Below are positions 35,143 through 43,276 of a stretch of 64,000 nucleotides of DNA, in pieces (within the stretch, counting starts at the first letter, position 1; every line of letters starts with the position of its first letter). The position numbers and the translations under genes are program-made. The stretch is from Poriferisodalis sp965116715 (GTDB lineage: Bacteria > Actinomycetota > Acidimicrobiia > Acidimicrobiales > Poriferisodalaceae). The notes beneath the pieces are model-generated. The model worked only from the letters and a program-made list of their open reading frames with translations, made no database searches and was not told the origin of the DNA. The stretch spans positions 806,001-870,000 of the forward strand of contig OZ220724.1 in NCBI GenBank assembly GCA_965116715.1, given 5' to 3'.

Positions 35143-35595
35143 TCAGTCGGCGGCGTCGGCTATGAGGAACATCATCGAGGCTTCGCAGGCTGGCTGACCG
35201 TCGACGCTGGCGGTGCCTGAGGCACGGCCGGCTCGGGCTGACAGGCGGTCGATCGTGGCGTCGAGGCGCAGCGTGTCGCCTGGGATGACCTGGCGGCGAA
35301 AGCGTGCTCTGTCGATGCCGCCGAACAGCGCCAGCTTGCCTTCGAGCGACGATGCTGAGGCCGCAGCGAGTCCGGCGGTCTGCGCAAGGGCCTCGACCAT
35401 CAGCACGCCGGGCAGCGTCGGGCGGCCCGGGAAGTGACCTGCGAAGAAGTCCTCGTCGCCGGTCAGATGCCAGAGCGCGACGCAACGCTCGCCGGGCTGG
35501 AGCTCGACGATCTCGTCGACCAGCAGGAACGGTGCCCGGTGCGGCAGCAGTTCGTCGGGTCGCGGGAACTCGCTCTGGGATGGTGCGTCACTCAC
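35143..35595 (-). CDS. fabZ: 3-hydroxyacyl-ACP dehydratase, FabZ-like
   Basis: 150-residue hot-dog protein. LLPHRAPFLLVDEIVEL opens the fold and the catalytic pair is H54 (FAGHFPGRPTLPG) and E68 (VLMVEALAQ), diagnostic of FabA/FabZ. GTG start. It lies at the 3' end of the trp-containing run, 10 bases after a cytochrome c gene, and far from the fab block that lacks a dehydratase. A dedicated dehydratase outside the FAS block is possible. Confidence 0.9.
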   Translation of the reverse strand: MSDAPSQSEFPRPDELLPHRAPFLLVDEIVELQPGERCVALWHLTGDEDFFAGHFPGRPTLPGVLMVEALAQTAGLAAASASSLEGKLALFGGIDRARFRRQVIPGDTLRLDATIDRLSARAGRASGTASVDGQPACEASMMFLIADAAD

Positions 35596-35605
35596 CGCGG
35601 CGAAG

Positions 35606-36010
35606 TTACCGCTCGTTGCCGAAGGTGCTGCGCTGGTAGGCCACTACCGCCGCTATCTCGGCATCAGTGAGAATGCCGCTGAACGGGGGCATCGATCCAC
35701 GGCCGGTCCATACCACCGACAGGTGGTTGCGCACGCTCAAGCGTTCGTCGACACCGCCGAGCGCTGCGCCGACACCGCCACTGCCGTCGCTGCCGTGGCA
35801 GACCGAGCAACTATCACCGAAGACTTCGCTCCCGAGGGTGACATCGGCGCTCTCGAATGCCAGCTCGAGTCGTTCCAGGTCGGCTTCGGTTGCATCGCCA
35901 CCGCCGCAGCTCGCTACCGCGGCCGTCAGGGCGAACCCGAACGCCAACGCCATCCACGACGACCAACGTCGCCGTCGGCCAGCTTCGTCTCGCGAGGTGC
36001 GGTTGCTCAC
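35606..36010 (-). CDS. Small c-type cytochrome, probable lipoprotein
   Basis: 134 residues from GTG 36010. A basic start (RRRRWSSW), a hydrophobic segment (MALAFGFALTAAVASCGGG) with a lipobox-like Cys at 35, then a single heme site CSVCHG (C68, C71, H72) and a likely axial Met in RGSMPPFSG. It resembles class I mono-heme cytochromes (electron carriers outside the membrane). Start overlaps the stop of the upstream HIT-like gene (GTGA). Confidence 0.85.
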   Translation of the reverse strand: MSNRTSRDEAGRRRRWSSWMALAFGFALTAAVASCGGGDATEADLERLELAFESADVTLGSEVFGDSCSVCHGSDGSGGVGAALGGVDERLSVRNHLSVVWTGRGSMPPFSGILTDAEIAAVVAYQRSTFGNER

Positions 36011-36393
36011 CGGGTCTCCCGTGGGGTGCCCACGCCCGTGTACCTGCTCGGCGGCTCGTTCCAGCGACGGGACATCCAGTCGGCATCGCGGTAGTGGGCG
36101 TGGAAATGGTCGGGAATCTGGCGCATCACCTGGTCCACTCTCCCGCCGCCGGGTCCGAAGCGTTCCTCGCCGGCCTCGGTCAGCCGGGCCAGCATTGCTT
36201 TCAACTCCGCAGCGGGCGGATCGGTTCCGTGCCGCTTCCAGACCACCATGGGCGTCGCGCACACCTCGCAGTCGGCCACCCAGCACAGCTCGTCCTCGTA
36301 ATACCAGTGCGTGAAGCGGGCGGCCTCACACAGCTCGCATTCGGGATCGTGCTCGATCGGAGGATCGGAGCGCCCGTGATCGGCAGCGTTCAC
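36007..36393 (-). CDS. HIT-like protein with two CxxC pairs
   Basis: 128 residues. Two CxxC pairs (C19/C22 and C42/C45) that could hold zinc, and a histidine triad-like HFHAH at 96-100. Family function (nucleotide-binding HIT-type fold) is tentative. Starts 4 bases after trpA and overlaps the cytochrome c start, so it is part of the same run. No clear link to tryptophan synthesis. Confidence 0.6.
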   Translation of the reverse strand: MNAADHGRSDPPIEHDPECELCEAARFTHWYYEDELCWVADCEVCATPMVVWKRHGTDPPAAELKAMLARLTEAGEERFGPGGGRVDQVMRQIPDHFHAHYRDADWMSRRWNEPPSRYTGVGTPRETR

Positions 36394-36396
36394 CAG

Positions 36397-37203
36397 CTAG
36401 CCGCGGTCCAGCGCCGCCCGGTAGGTGGCCACGAGCTCACCCACAGCTTCAGGGCCGTCAGACATCAGCGTGCGGACGACGGCGGAGCCGATGACGGCCC
36501 CATCGGACACCTCGCAGGCTTCCACCGCCTGGGCGGGTGAGCCGATGCCCACGCCGGTGAGGACCGGCCGATCAGTGACAGCCTGGCACCGCGCCGCTAT
36601 CTGGGTGGCGGTACTCGCCAGCGCGGATCGTTCCCCGGTGACGCCAAGCAGGCCGACCGCATAGACGAAACCGCGAGATGCGCCGCACAAGTCCGCAAGA
36701 CGGTGGTCGGGCGTGGTGGGGGCTGCCAGCAGGATCGCCTCGATGCCGATGGCGGCGGAGTCAGTGAGCCACGGCCCTGCCTCGACGTAGGGAAGGTCAG
36801 GAAGAATCGCACCCGAGACGCCCGCTTCGACCAGTGCAGAGGCGAATCGCTCGTGGCCCTGGTGGTGGCAGAGGTTGTAATAGGTCATGGCTGCGTGGGG
36901 AATGCCGGTGTCGAGCGCACGCGCCTCTTCCAGCACCGAGGCCGGAGTCGCCCCCTGGGCCAGCGCCGCGGTTGACGCCTGCTGGATGACCGGTCCGTCG
37001 ATCACCGGGTCGGAGAAGGGGATGCCGATCTCGATGGCATCGGCACCAGCCGCAGCAGCAGCCTCGACCGCACGCTGCCAGCCCTGGTAGCCACCGGTGA
37101 CGTATGGGATGAGCAGCTTCGCACCGCTGTCGCGCCGCGCTCGCAAGTGCGTCTCGAGAGCGCCGAACGGTTCCGCCTGGTCAGCACTGGGTGCGTCAGT
37201 CAC
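36397..37203 (-). CDS. trpA: Tryptophan synthase alpha subunit
   Basis: Cleaves indole-3-glycerol phosphate to indole, which tunnels to TrpB. 268 residues, TIM barrel. The catalytic Glu and Asp are in IEIGIPFSDPVIDGPVIQQAS; phosphate-binding GVGIGSPAQAVEA near the end. GTG start 10 bases after trpB. Confidence 0.97.
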   Translation of the reverse strand: MTDAPSADQAEPFGALETHLRARRDSGAKLLIPYVTGGYQGWQRAVEAAAAAGADAIEIGIPFSDPVIDGPVIQQASTAALAQGATPASVLEEARALDTGIPHAAMTYYNLCHHQGHERFASALVEAGVSGAILPDLPYVEAGPWLTDSAAIGIEAILLAAPTTPDHRLADLCGASRGFVYAVGLLGVTGERSALASTATQIAARCQAVTDRPVLTGVGIGSPAQAVEACEVSDGAVIGSAVVRTLMSDGPEAVGELVATYRAALDRG

Positions 37204-37213
37204 GACGGTGACC

Positions 37214-38458
37214 TCACTCGCTCAGCCTGTGCATGCCGAGCACGTCCATCATCTGATCGACGTCCTTGTCGCCCCTGCCGGAGAGGTTCATCAGCACGGT
37301 CTGGCCCTGCATCTCGGGGGCTGCGCGCACAATCCATGCGAGCGCGTGAGCGCACTCCAGCGCCGGGATGATGCCCTCGGCCCTGCTCATCAGCGTGAAC
37401 GCCTCGACCACCTCGTCATCGGTCACGCTCGGGTACTCGGCACGGCCGATTGCAGCCAGGTAGGCGTGCTCGGGCCCGACGCCGGGGTAGTCCAGCCCGG
37501 CCGAGATCGACTCGGCCTCCATCACCTGTCCCACCTCGTCCTGCATGAGATAGCTCGTCATGCCGTGCACCACGCCGGGCACGCCGCGCCCCACTGCTGC
37601 GCCGCCGGCAGGCTCGACGCCCACGAGCCGGGTGTCGCCGTCGGCAAAGCCCGAGAAGATCCCCGCGGCATTGCTGCCCCCGCCGACGCACGCCACCACC
37701 ACATCAGGATCGCCGCCGGTCAGATCCTTGCACTGCGCCGCAGCCTCGTCGCCGAGAATGTGGTGGAACGTGCGCACCATCCACGGGTAGGGATGGGGGC
37801 CCATCACCGAGCCGAGGCAGTAGTGCGTGTTCTCGACGGTGGCCACCCAGTCCCGCAGTGCCTCATTGACAGCGTCCTTGAGCGTGCGGCTGCCGGACTG
37901 CACCGATTCCACCTCCGAGCCCAGCAGGCGCATGCGGAAGACGTTCAGCGCTTGCCGGTCGACGTCGACGGCACCCATGTAGACCTTGCACTCCATCCCC
38001 AGCAGCGCCGCAGCCGTCGCCGTCGCGACGCCGTGCTGGCCGGCTCCCGTCTCGGCCACGAGCCGCGTCTTGCCCATGCGCTGAGCCAGCAGTGCCTGCC
38101 CGATGACGTTGTTGATCTTGTGCGAGCCGGTGTGGTTGAGATCTTCCCGCTTGACCAGCAGACGCACCCCAAGTTGGCGCGACAGATTGTGGCATTCGGT
38201 CAATGGCGAGGGTCGGCCCCCGTAGTCGCGCAGCGTGGTCTCGAAGTCGGTCACGAACTCCGGGTCGGCCCACGCCTCCCGGAACGCCGCTTCGAGCTCC
38301 TCGCACGCTGCCACCAGCGTCTCGGGCACGAATCGGCCTCCGAACTCGCCGAAACGGCCATCGGCCGTGGGCTCGCCCATGACCGACCTCGAAGGCGGCG
38401 TGGGCTCGCCCATGACCGACCGTGAAACCGGCGTGGGCCCGTCCATCTCTGCTGCCAT
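37214..38458 (-). CDS. trpB: Tryptophan synthase beta subunit
   Basis: PLP enzyme joining indole and serine. 414 residues. The PLP lysine is in TGSHKINNVIGQALLA, and the phosphate loop is VACVGGGSNAAGIFSGF. The N-terminus before the family start (GRFGEFGGRFVPETLV) holds an 11-residue tandem repeat (SRSVMGEPT twice), unlike typical TrpB. Each copy contains an internal Met, but GAAGGA precedes ATG 38458, which was kept as the start. Confidence 0.97.
   Translation of the reverse strand: MAAEMDGPTPVSRSVMGEPTPPSRSVMGEPTADGRFGEFGGRFVPETLVAACEELEAAFREAWADPEFVTDFETTLRDYGGRPSPLTECHNLSRQLGVRLLVKREDLNHTGSHKINNVIGQALLAQRMGKTRLVAETGAGQHGVATATAAALLGMECKVYMGAVDVDRQALNVFRMRLLGSEVESVQSGSRTLKDAVNEALRDWVATVENTHYCLGSVMGPHPYPWMVRTFHHILGDEAAAQCKDLTGGDPDVVVACVGGGSNAAGIFSGFADGDTRLVGVEPAGGAAVGRGVPGVVHGMTSYLMQDEVGQVMEAESISAGLDYPGVGPEHAYLAAIGRAEYPSVTDDEVVEAFTLMSRAEGIIPALECAHALAWIVRAAPEMQGQTVLMNLSGRGDKDVDQMMDVLGMHRLSE
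38366..38421. repeat. 33-bp-period tandem duplication in the trpB N-terminus
   Basis: A 23-base block at 38366-38388 recurs at 38399-38421 without mismatch; the period is 33 bases. It encodes repeated SRSVMGEPT and keeps the reading frame. Confidence 0.85.
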
Positions 38459-38470
38459 GTCGTCCTTCGC

Positions 38471-39145
38471 TCAGTCGTCGCGCCAGTCGTACGGCGCCCC
38501 AGGCGCCGGCTCGGTCGGCTCGTCGGCGTTCTCGTAGAGGGCCCCAGCCTCTTTGGCCGTCGCGACGAACTCACGCATGGCGAGCACGTCCTTGCGGCCG
38601 GGTTCGGACTCGACGCCCGACGCCACGTCCACACCCCACGGCCGCACCACCTCGATGGCCTGCGCAACGTTCGATGCGCGCAGCCCGCCGGCGAGCAGCA
38701 GTCTCATCCCGCGATCTCTGCCTTCCAGCTGTCGCCAGTCGAAGACCTGCCCACTGCCGGGTTCCGAGCCGTCCAGCATCAGCACCGAGGCGCCGTAGTC
38801 ACGCACGCGTTCCACATTGGGGTCGCCTGCGACGAACGCCTTGATGAGCCCGGGCACCCGCTCGGCGATCCAGCGGCTGTCGGCCGTGGCTTCGTTGCCG
38901 TGCAGCTGGGCCAGGCGCAAGCCCGCGCCGTCCATGATCTGCACCACTCGCTCAGGCAGCTCGTTGCGGAAGACGCCGACGGTGACGATGCCGCCCGGCA
39001 GCCGGCGAACGATGTCGCGCGCCAGCCGCGGCGAGATCTGCCGCGGCGAACCGGGCACGAAGTTGAAGCCGACGGCGTCGGCACCCATGCCGACGGCGAC
39101 CAGCGCGTCCTCTTCGTTCGTGACGCCACAGATCTTTACGAACAT
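38471..39145 (-). CDS. trpF: Phosphoribosylanthranilate isomerase
   Basis: Amadori isomerase of tryptophan synthesis. 224 residues, TIM barrel. FVKICGVTNEEDALVAVGMGADAVGFNF contains the catalytic Cys, VLMLDGSEPGSGQVFDW the catalytic Asp, and LLAGGLRASNVAQAIE plus GVDVASGVESEPGRKD the phosphate site. The last codons extend acidic and low-complexity. trpB starts 12 bases later. Confidence 0.95.
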   Translation of the reverse strand: MFVKICGVTNEEDALVAVGMGADAVGFNFVPGSPRQISPRLARDIVRRLPGGIVTVGVFRNELPERVVQIMDGAGLRLAQLHGNEATADSRWIAERVPGLIKAFVAGDPNVERVRDYGASVLMLDGSEPGSGQVFDWRQLEGRDRGMRLLLAGGLRASNVAQAIEVVRPWGVDVASGVESEPGRKDVLAMREFVATAKEAGALYENADEPTEPAPGAPYDWRDD

Positions 39146-39203
39146 GTCACTACCGGCATCTCAGCCGACCTCTCGCCGCGGCGGGCTCTGCGCGGCGCCA
39201 GAG

Positions 39204-39518
39204 TCAGAAATCGAGGCCCTTGGCCACGGCCGGGTCCAGGAAGATGAGCTCGGGACGGGCCGCCATGAACTCGCGAGTCGCCCTTCCGAAGACCTTCATC
39301 TGTTCCGAGCCGCCATGTGTCTCAAGCGCAGCCTGGTCGCTGTACAGCTCGTAGAACCACACCACGTCGGCGTCGTTCTGATCCTTGTGGGCGGCGTACA
39401 CCTCGGTGCCCGGCTCACCGGCGACATTGCTCATGCCGATGTCGGCGATCACTGCGAGCAGCTCGTCGCGCATGCCTTCCTTTGCGGTCAGCTTGGCCAG
39501 GAGTGCCGTCTTTGCCAT
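39204..39518 (-). CDS. Antibiotic biosynthesis monooxygenase (ABM) domain protein
   Basis: 104-residue dimeric ferredoxin-like fold (LLAKLTAKEGMRDELLAVI, DADVVWFYELYSDQAALETHGGSE). This family includes quinone and polyketide monooxygenases and small stress proteins. No signal peptide. It interrupts the trp genes (between ygfZ and trpF); substrate unknown. Confidence 0.8.
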   Translation of the reverse strand: MAKTALLAKLTAKEGMRDELLAVIADIGMSNVAGEPGTEVYAAHKDQNDADVVWFYELYSDQAALETHGGSEQMKVFGRATREFMAARPELIFLDPAVAKGLDF

Positions 39519-39618
39519 GTCGTTGCTCCCTGCGATCCGTTTGATTCGGCAACAGCTTGCGAGCGTACCCGTGAGGGCGCGGGAGCAGGCTTACTCGCCT
39601 CGGCCGATTGCACGGCCC

Positions 39619-40515
39619 TCAGAAGAGACCCGCGAGCCGAACTTGATCGCCCGAAGTCGTGAAGGCCGTCTCGCCGGCATCACTGCGGGAGCGTGCGAAT
39701 CCCACATTCGAGTCGTTCAGTGCCGCCGTGCTCAGCACTGTGGCCACCGCTGCACCACTGCCGTCTCGCAACTCGTCGCCTGCTGCGAGCGGCACGGAGG
39801 AGCGGAGCCGGCACACCGTCCGGCGCCCGCCAGTGCGCGAGTCGATTCGCTCCACCAGCTCCTGGCCGCGGTAGCAGCCCTTGGTGAACGACGCCGCATG
39901 CTCGACCAGCCCAGTTTCGTTCGGGATGTCGCCCGGCCGGATCTCCGCGCCCATGGCCGGCAGGCCATATGCCATCCGCAACGCCTCGAACTCGCCGGCC
40001 GATACCTGCTCAGCGTCGTCGCCGATGCTGCCGACGACGCTGCCGGGGCGTACCAGCAGGTCGTAGCCGCTGGCAAGGGGCCAGTGAGCGGGCCGCACCA
40101 CGTGCTCGGGCGCATCAGCGGGACCCGTCGCCGTCACGCCGGGGTTCATCTCCGAGGCTGCCACGGGCCCTCGCGCAGCGTGCATCGTCCACTGCTGCAG
40201 TGCGAATTCAGCCTTGGTCCGGAGCTTGAAGCGCTCCAACGACGTGGTCATGGCCTCGCCGAAGCCCGCATCGGTGTCGGCGACGAACGTGTCGGGGCCG
40301 ACACGGCTGATGGCAAAGAAGGCCTCGACGCGTCCTCGTGGCTCCAAGAGGAACGACAAGGTGCTCTGACCGACCTCCATAGCCTCCACGTCCGCGGAGA
40401 TCTGACCCTGCAGATACGCGGCGGCTTCGGGCCCCGTCACCACCAGCACATCGCGCTGGACGGTTGCAGCGACGAGCCGATCGAGCGGGGGCTGCGCGCT
40501 CACCCGGCCCTCCAT
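39619..40515 (-). CDS. ygfZ: YgfZ/GcvT-family folate-binding protein
   Basis: 298 residues with the diagnostic YgfZ motif KGCYRGQE around residue 215, in a GcvT-like fold (YLQGQISADVEAM near the start). The E. coli homologue helps assemble or repair some Fe-S proteins in a folate-dependent way. Starts inside the 3' end of trpEG (16-base overlap, other frame), so translation is coupled. Confidence 0.88.
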   Translation of the reverse strand: MEGRVSAQPPLDRLVAATVQRDVLVVTGPEAAAYLQGQISADVEAMEVGQSTLSFLLEPRGRVEAFFAISRVGPDTFVADTDAGFGEAMTTSLERFKLRTKAEFALQQWTMHAARGPVAASEMNPGVTATGPADAPEHVVRPAHWPLASGYDLLVRPGSVVGSIGDDAEQVSAGEFEALRMAYGLPAMGAEIRPGDIPNETGLVEHAASFTKGCYRGQELVERIDSRTGGRRTVCRLRSSVPLAAGDELRDGSGAAVATVLSTAALNDSNVGFARSRSDAGETAFTTSGDQVRLAGLF

Positions 40516-42764
40516 CCACGCACCAGCCGGTCCACGACATTGCGTATCAAGGCGAGCCCGATTCCATCGTCGAGCGACATGATCGACTCAGGGTGGAACT
40601 GCACCGCCGCGACCGGAAGCTCGCGGTGCTCGACTGCCATGACGATGTCGTCGTCGAGGCTGACCGCCGTCACCTCGAGCGAATCGGGCACCTCGGCGCG
40701 GCGGGCGAACAGCGAGTGGTAGCGGCCCGCCCGGAACTCCTTCGGCAACCCGTCGAGCAATTGGCCGCCGAGGGTGCGGATGGCAGACGGCTTGCCGTGC
40801 ATAGGCGTGGCGAGCTGGCCCAGCTCGCCGCCGAAGTACTCCACGATTCCCTGCAGCCCCAAGCACACGCCGAACAGCGGCAGCCCGGCATCGAGCGTGG
40901 CCCGCACTACCGGTCCGATGCTGAAGTCGTCGGGCCGCCCGGGGCCTGGAGACAGCACGATGAGGTCGAAGTCGTCAGCAGAGATCTCGTCGGTGGGGAA
41001 CCCGGCCCGGCGGGTCACCACCGTGGCGCCGGTCTGGCGCAGGTAGTTCGCCAGCGTGTGCACGAACGAGTCGAGATGATCGACCAGCAGCACCCGCCGA
41101 TCACTGGGGGCCGAAGCCGTGACTCCTGAAGCCGCCGCCGAACGCGGCCGCCGGATCGCGTCGAGGAACGCCGACGCCTTCAGCTCGGTCTCCGATTCCT
41201 CCTCGTCGGGCACGGAGTCCCACAGCAGCGTCGCGCCCACCCGCACTTCTGCATGACCGTCGGCGACGCGGATCGTGCGCAGCGTCAGCCCGGTGTTCAG
41301 GCTGCCGTCGAAGCCCACCTTGCCGACCGCACCTCCGTACCAGGCCCGGGCGGTGCGTTCGTGCTGCTCCAGGAACATCATCGCCGCCGTCTTGGGCGCT
41401 CCGGTCACCGTCACCGCCCAAGTGTGCGACAGGAATGCATCGAGCGCATCGAAACCCGGCCGCAGACGCCCTTCCACATGGTCGACGGTGTGGATGAGCC
41501 GTGAGTACATCTCGATCTGCCGCCGGCCGATCACCTTGACCGATCCGGGAACGCAGATGCGGCTCTTGTCGTTGCGATCGACGTCGGTGCACATCGTCAG
41601 CTCGGACTCGTCCTTCGCCGAGTTGAGCAGCGCCAAGATCTGCGAGGCGTCGTCGATGGGGTCCTGACCCCGGGCGATAGTTCCCGAGATCGGGCACGTC
41701 TCGACCCGGTCACCCTCGACGCGCACGTACATTTCGGGCGACGCACCGATCAGCCACTCGCCGCTCTCGCCCGCAGCGCTGTGCCCACTGCGCCCGGCTT
41801 GCGCCGGGCTGTGCTCACTGCGCCCGGCTTGCGCCGGGCCGAGATTGATCAAGAACCCGTAGGGCGCGGGGTTCTGCTCCTTGAGCCGGCGGAACAGCTC
41901 TGCAGGGGATTCGATGCAGGGCTCGGAGAACATCTGGCTCGTGACCACTTCGAAGAGGTCGCCCCGGGCGAAGTACTCATGAGCTGCTCGCACACCCGCC
42001 GCATAGCCGCCGGGCTCATGGTCGCAGCTCGCCTCCAGCTCGAAATCGGGCTCGTACGGCACGCGGCCGCCGCCGCCGGCCAAGCCGGCAGTACTGCGGC
42101 CGTTGGCAGCGAAGTCGTACTGGAAGCGCTGCGCAACGCCGCCCTCGTGATCCACGATGAGCAGGTCGTCGGGCAGGTACAGCACCAAGTCGCGCTGCTG
42201 GGGCGGGCGCGGCAGCGTCAGCGCTATGGGCTCGAACTGGAACGCAAGGTCGTAGCCGAACGCCCCGTACAGGCCCAGGTGCGGATCGTCGCAGGAGAAC
42301 AGGTTCACCAGGGCGCGCACGACCGTGAAGGTGGACGGCTGGCGGCTGCGCTCTTCCTCTTCGAAGCGGCGGTCGGCCCGTTCCACGCTGCAGACCACTG
42401 CGCCTGAGCCACCGCCGGTCTCATGGCGAAGATCCACGATGCCAGCGGCGCTTCCCAGCGCTGTCAGCGCCTCATGAACGGGCTCCAGCAGCACCGTGCC
42501 CCGCTCGTTCAATGCGTCCACCCAGATGTCCTGCGCACGGCTGGTGATGGCCAGCGGCGGGTCGACGAAGCCCATGTCCCAGCGGGTGTAGCGCCCCGGA
42601 TATTCGTAACTCGACGACAGCAGCACCCCTCGGGCTTCGTCCAGCCGATCGACGAGGTGCTCGATCTCGGCGTTGCCGTCGACCTTCGAAGCCGCAAGCG
42701 AGACGGTGATGCCGCCGCCGGTTTGGAACTGCGTCTGGCCCGTATCCGTGTGTTCAGGGCTCAT
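40500..42764 (-). CDS. trpEG: Anthranilate synthase, fused TrpE-TrpG
   Basis: 754-residue bifunctional enzyme converting chorismate and glutamine to anthranilate. TrpE half about 1-540: GASPEMYVRVEGDRVETCPISGT, DRNDKSRICVPGSV, FLSHTWAVTVTGAPKTAAM. TrpG half about 555-754: glutaminase Cys near residue 632 in LFGVCLGLQG and HxE in QFHPESIMSL. Fused TrpEG occurs in some bacteria (for example rhizobia); a PhzE-type enzyme is an alternative, but trpF, trpB and trpA lie downstream. Between NLGP and GEWLIGASPEM the frame carries a palindromic 2x30-bp insertion. trpC and trpD are not in the window. Confidence 0.95.
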   Translation of the reverse strand: MSPEHTDTGQTQFQTGGGITVSLAASKVDGNAEIEHLVDRLDEARGVLLSSSYEYPGRYTRWDMGFVDPPLAITSRAQDIWVDALNERGTVLLEPVHEALTALGSAAGIVDLRHETGGGSGAVVCSVERADRRFEEEERSRQPSTFTVVRALVNLFSCDDPHLGLYGAFGYDLAFQFEPIALTLPRPPQQRDLVLYLPDDLLIVDHEGGVAQRFQYDFAANGRSTAGLAGGGGRVPYEPDFELEASCDHEPGGYAAGVRAAHEYFARGDLFEVVTSQMFSEPCIESPAELFRRLKEQNPAPYGFLINLGPAQAGRSEHSPAQAGRSGHSAAGESGEWLIGASPEMYVRVEGDRVETCPISGTIARGQDPIDDASQILALLNSAKDESELTMCTDVDRNDKSRICVPGSVKVIGRRQIEMYSRLIHTVDHVEGRLRPGFDALDAFLSHTWAVTVTGAPKTAAMMFLEQHERTARAWYGGAVGKVGFDGSLNTGLTLRTIRVADGHAEVRVGATLLWDSVPDEEESETELKASAFLDAIRRPRSAAASGVTASAPSDRRVLLVDHLDSFVHTLANYLRQTGATVVTRRAGFPTDEISADDFDLIVLSPGPGRPDDFSIGPVVRATLDAGLPLFGVCLGLQGIVEYFGGELGQLATPMHGKPSAIRTLGGQLLDGLPKEFRAGRYHSLFARRAEVPDSLEVTAVSLDDDIVMAVEHRELPVAAVQFHPESIMSLDDGIGLALIRNVVDRLVRGWRAG
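41779..41838. repeat. Two tandem 30-bp palindromic units inside trpEG
   Basis: Units 41779-41808 and 41809-41838 differ at one base. Each contains a 7-bp stem (gcccggc/gccgggc) with loop ttgc. In the minus frame they read PAQAGRSEHS and PAQAGRSGHS, interrupting conserved TrpE sequence without a frameshift. Confidence 0.9.
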
Positions 42765-42792
42765 GGTTCCAGGCGGGCTCAGGGCCGCACGG

Positions 42793-43251
42793 TCACAGGT
42801 AGAGACCGGTGCTGCCGGGCTCGATGCGGGGAGCGGCGATGGCGTGAACGTCGCGCTCGCGCAAGATCAGGAAATCGTCGCCGTGCACCTCGACTTCGTG
42901 GCGATCCTCGGGACTGAACAGCACCCGATCACCCTCTTGCGCGGTGCGGACGTTGGGTCCCGCGCCCACGACTTCGCCCCACACGAGCCGCTTGTTCTGC
43001 TGCGCTGTGGCCGGGATCAGGATGCCGCCGCTGGTGCGCCGCTCCGAGCAGTCGTTGGGGAGCCGCACCAGCAAGCGGTCATGCAGCATCTTGATCGGTC
43101 GACGCTCGCCGTCGGCGTCGGGCGGGGCCGACGGCTTCGGCCTGCTGGCAGCGAGCTTCGGGCGGCCGCCGGACTTGGTGCTCTTGGAGGGACGAGCAGG
43201 CTTCGTTGCCGAAGCGGCGCCGTGCTCGTTGTTCGTCTCAGGAGCGCTCAC
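42793..43251 (-). CDS. GroES-like co-chaperonin with basic N-terminal extension
   Basis: 152 residues. The C-terminal 95 form a GroES beta-barrel (IKMLHDRLLVRLP, SGGILIPATAQ, WGEVVGAGPNV, EGDRVLFSPEDRHEVEVHGDDFLILRERDVHAI). Residues about 1-50 are a Lys/Pro/Ala/Ser-rich disordered extension absent from ordinary GroES. No groEL is near; it lies 28 bases upstream of trpEG and is probably co-transcribed. GTG start 43251 is an inference; the ORF could extend to 43452 over the divergent hydrolase start. Confidence 0.85.
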   Translation of the reverse strand: MSAPETNNEHGAASATKPARPSKSTKSGGRPKLAASRPKPSAPPDADGERRPIKMLHDRLLVRLPNDCSERRTSGGILIPATAQQNKRLVWGEVVGAGPNVRTAQEGDRVLFSPEDRHEVEVHGDDFLILRERDVHAIAAPRIEPGSTGLYL

Positions 43252-43276
43252 CGCCCGCACGGTACCGTTCACCGGC

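Noticed and set aside
41779..41838. CRISPR-like direct repeats
   Set aside because: Only two adjacent units without spacers, inside a coding frame.
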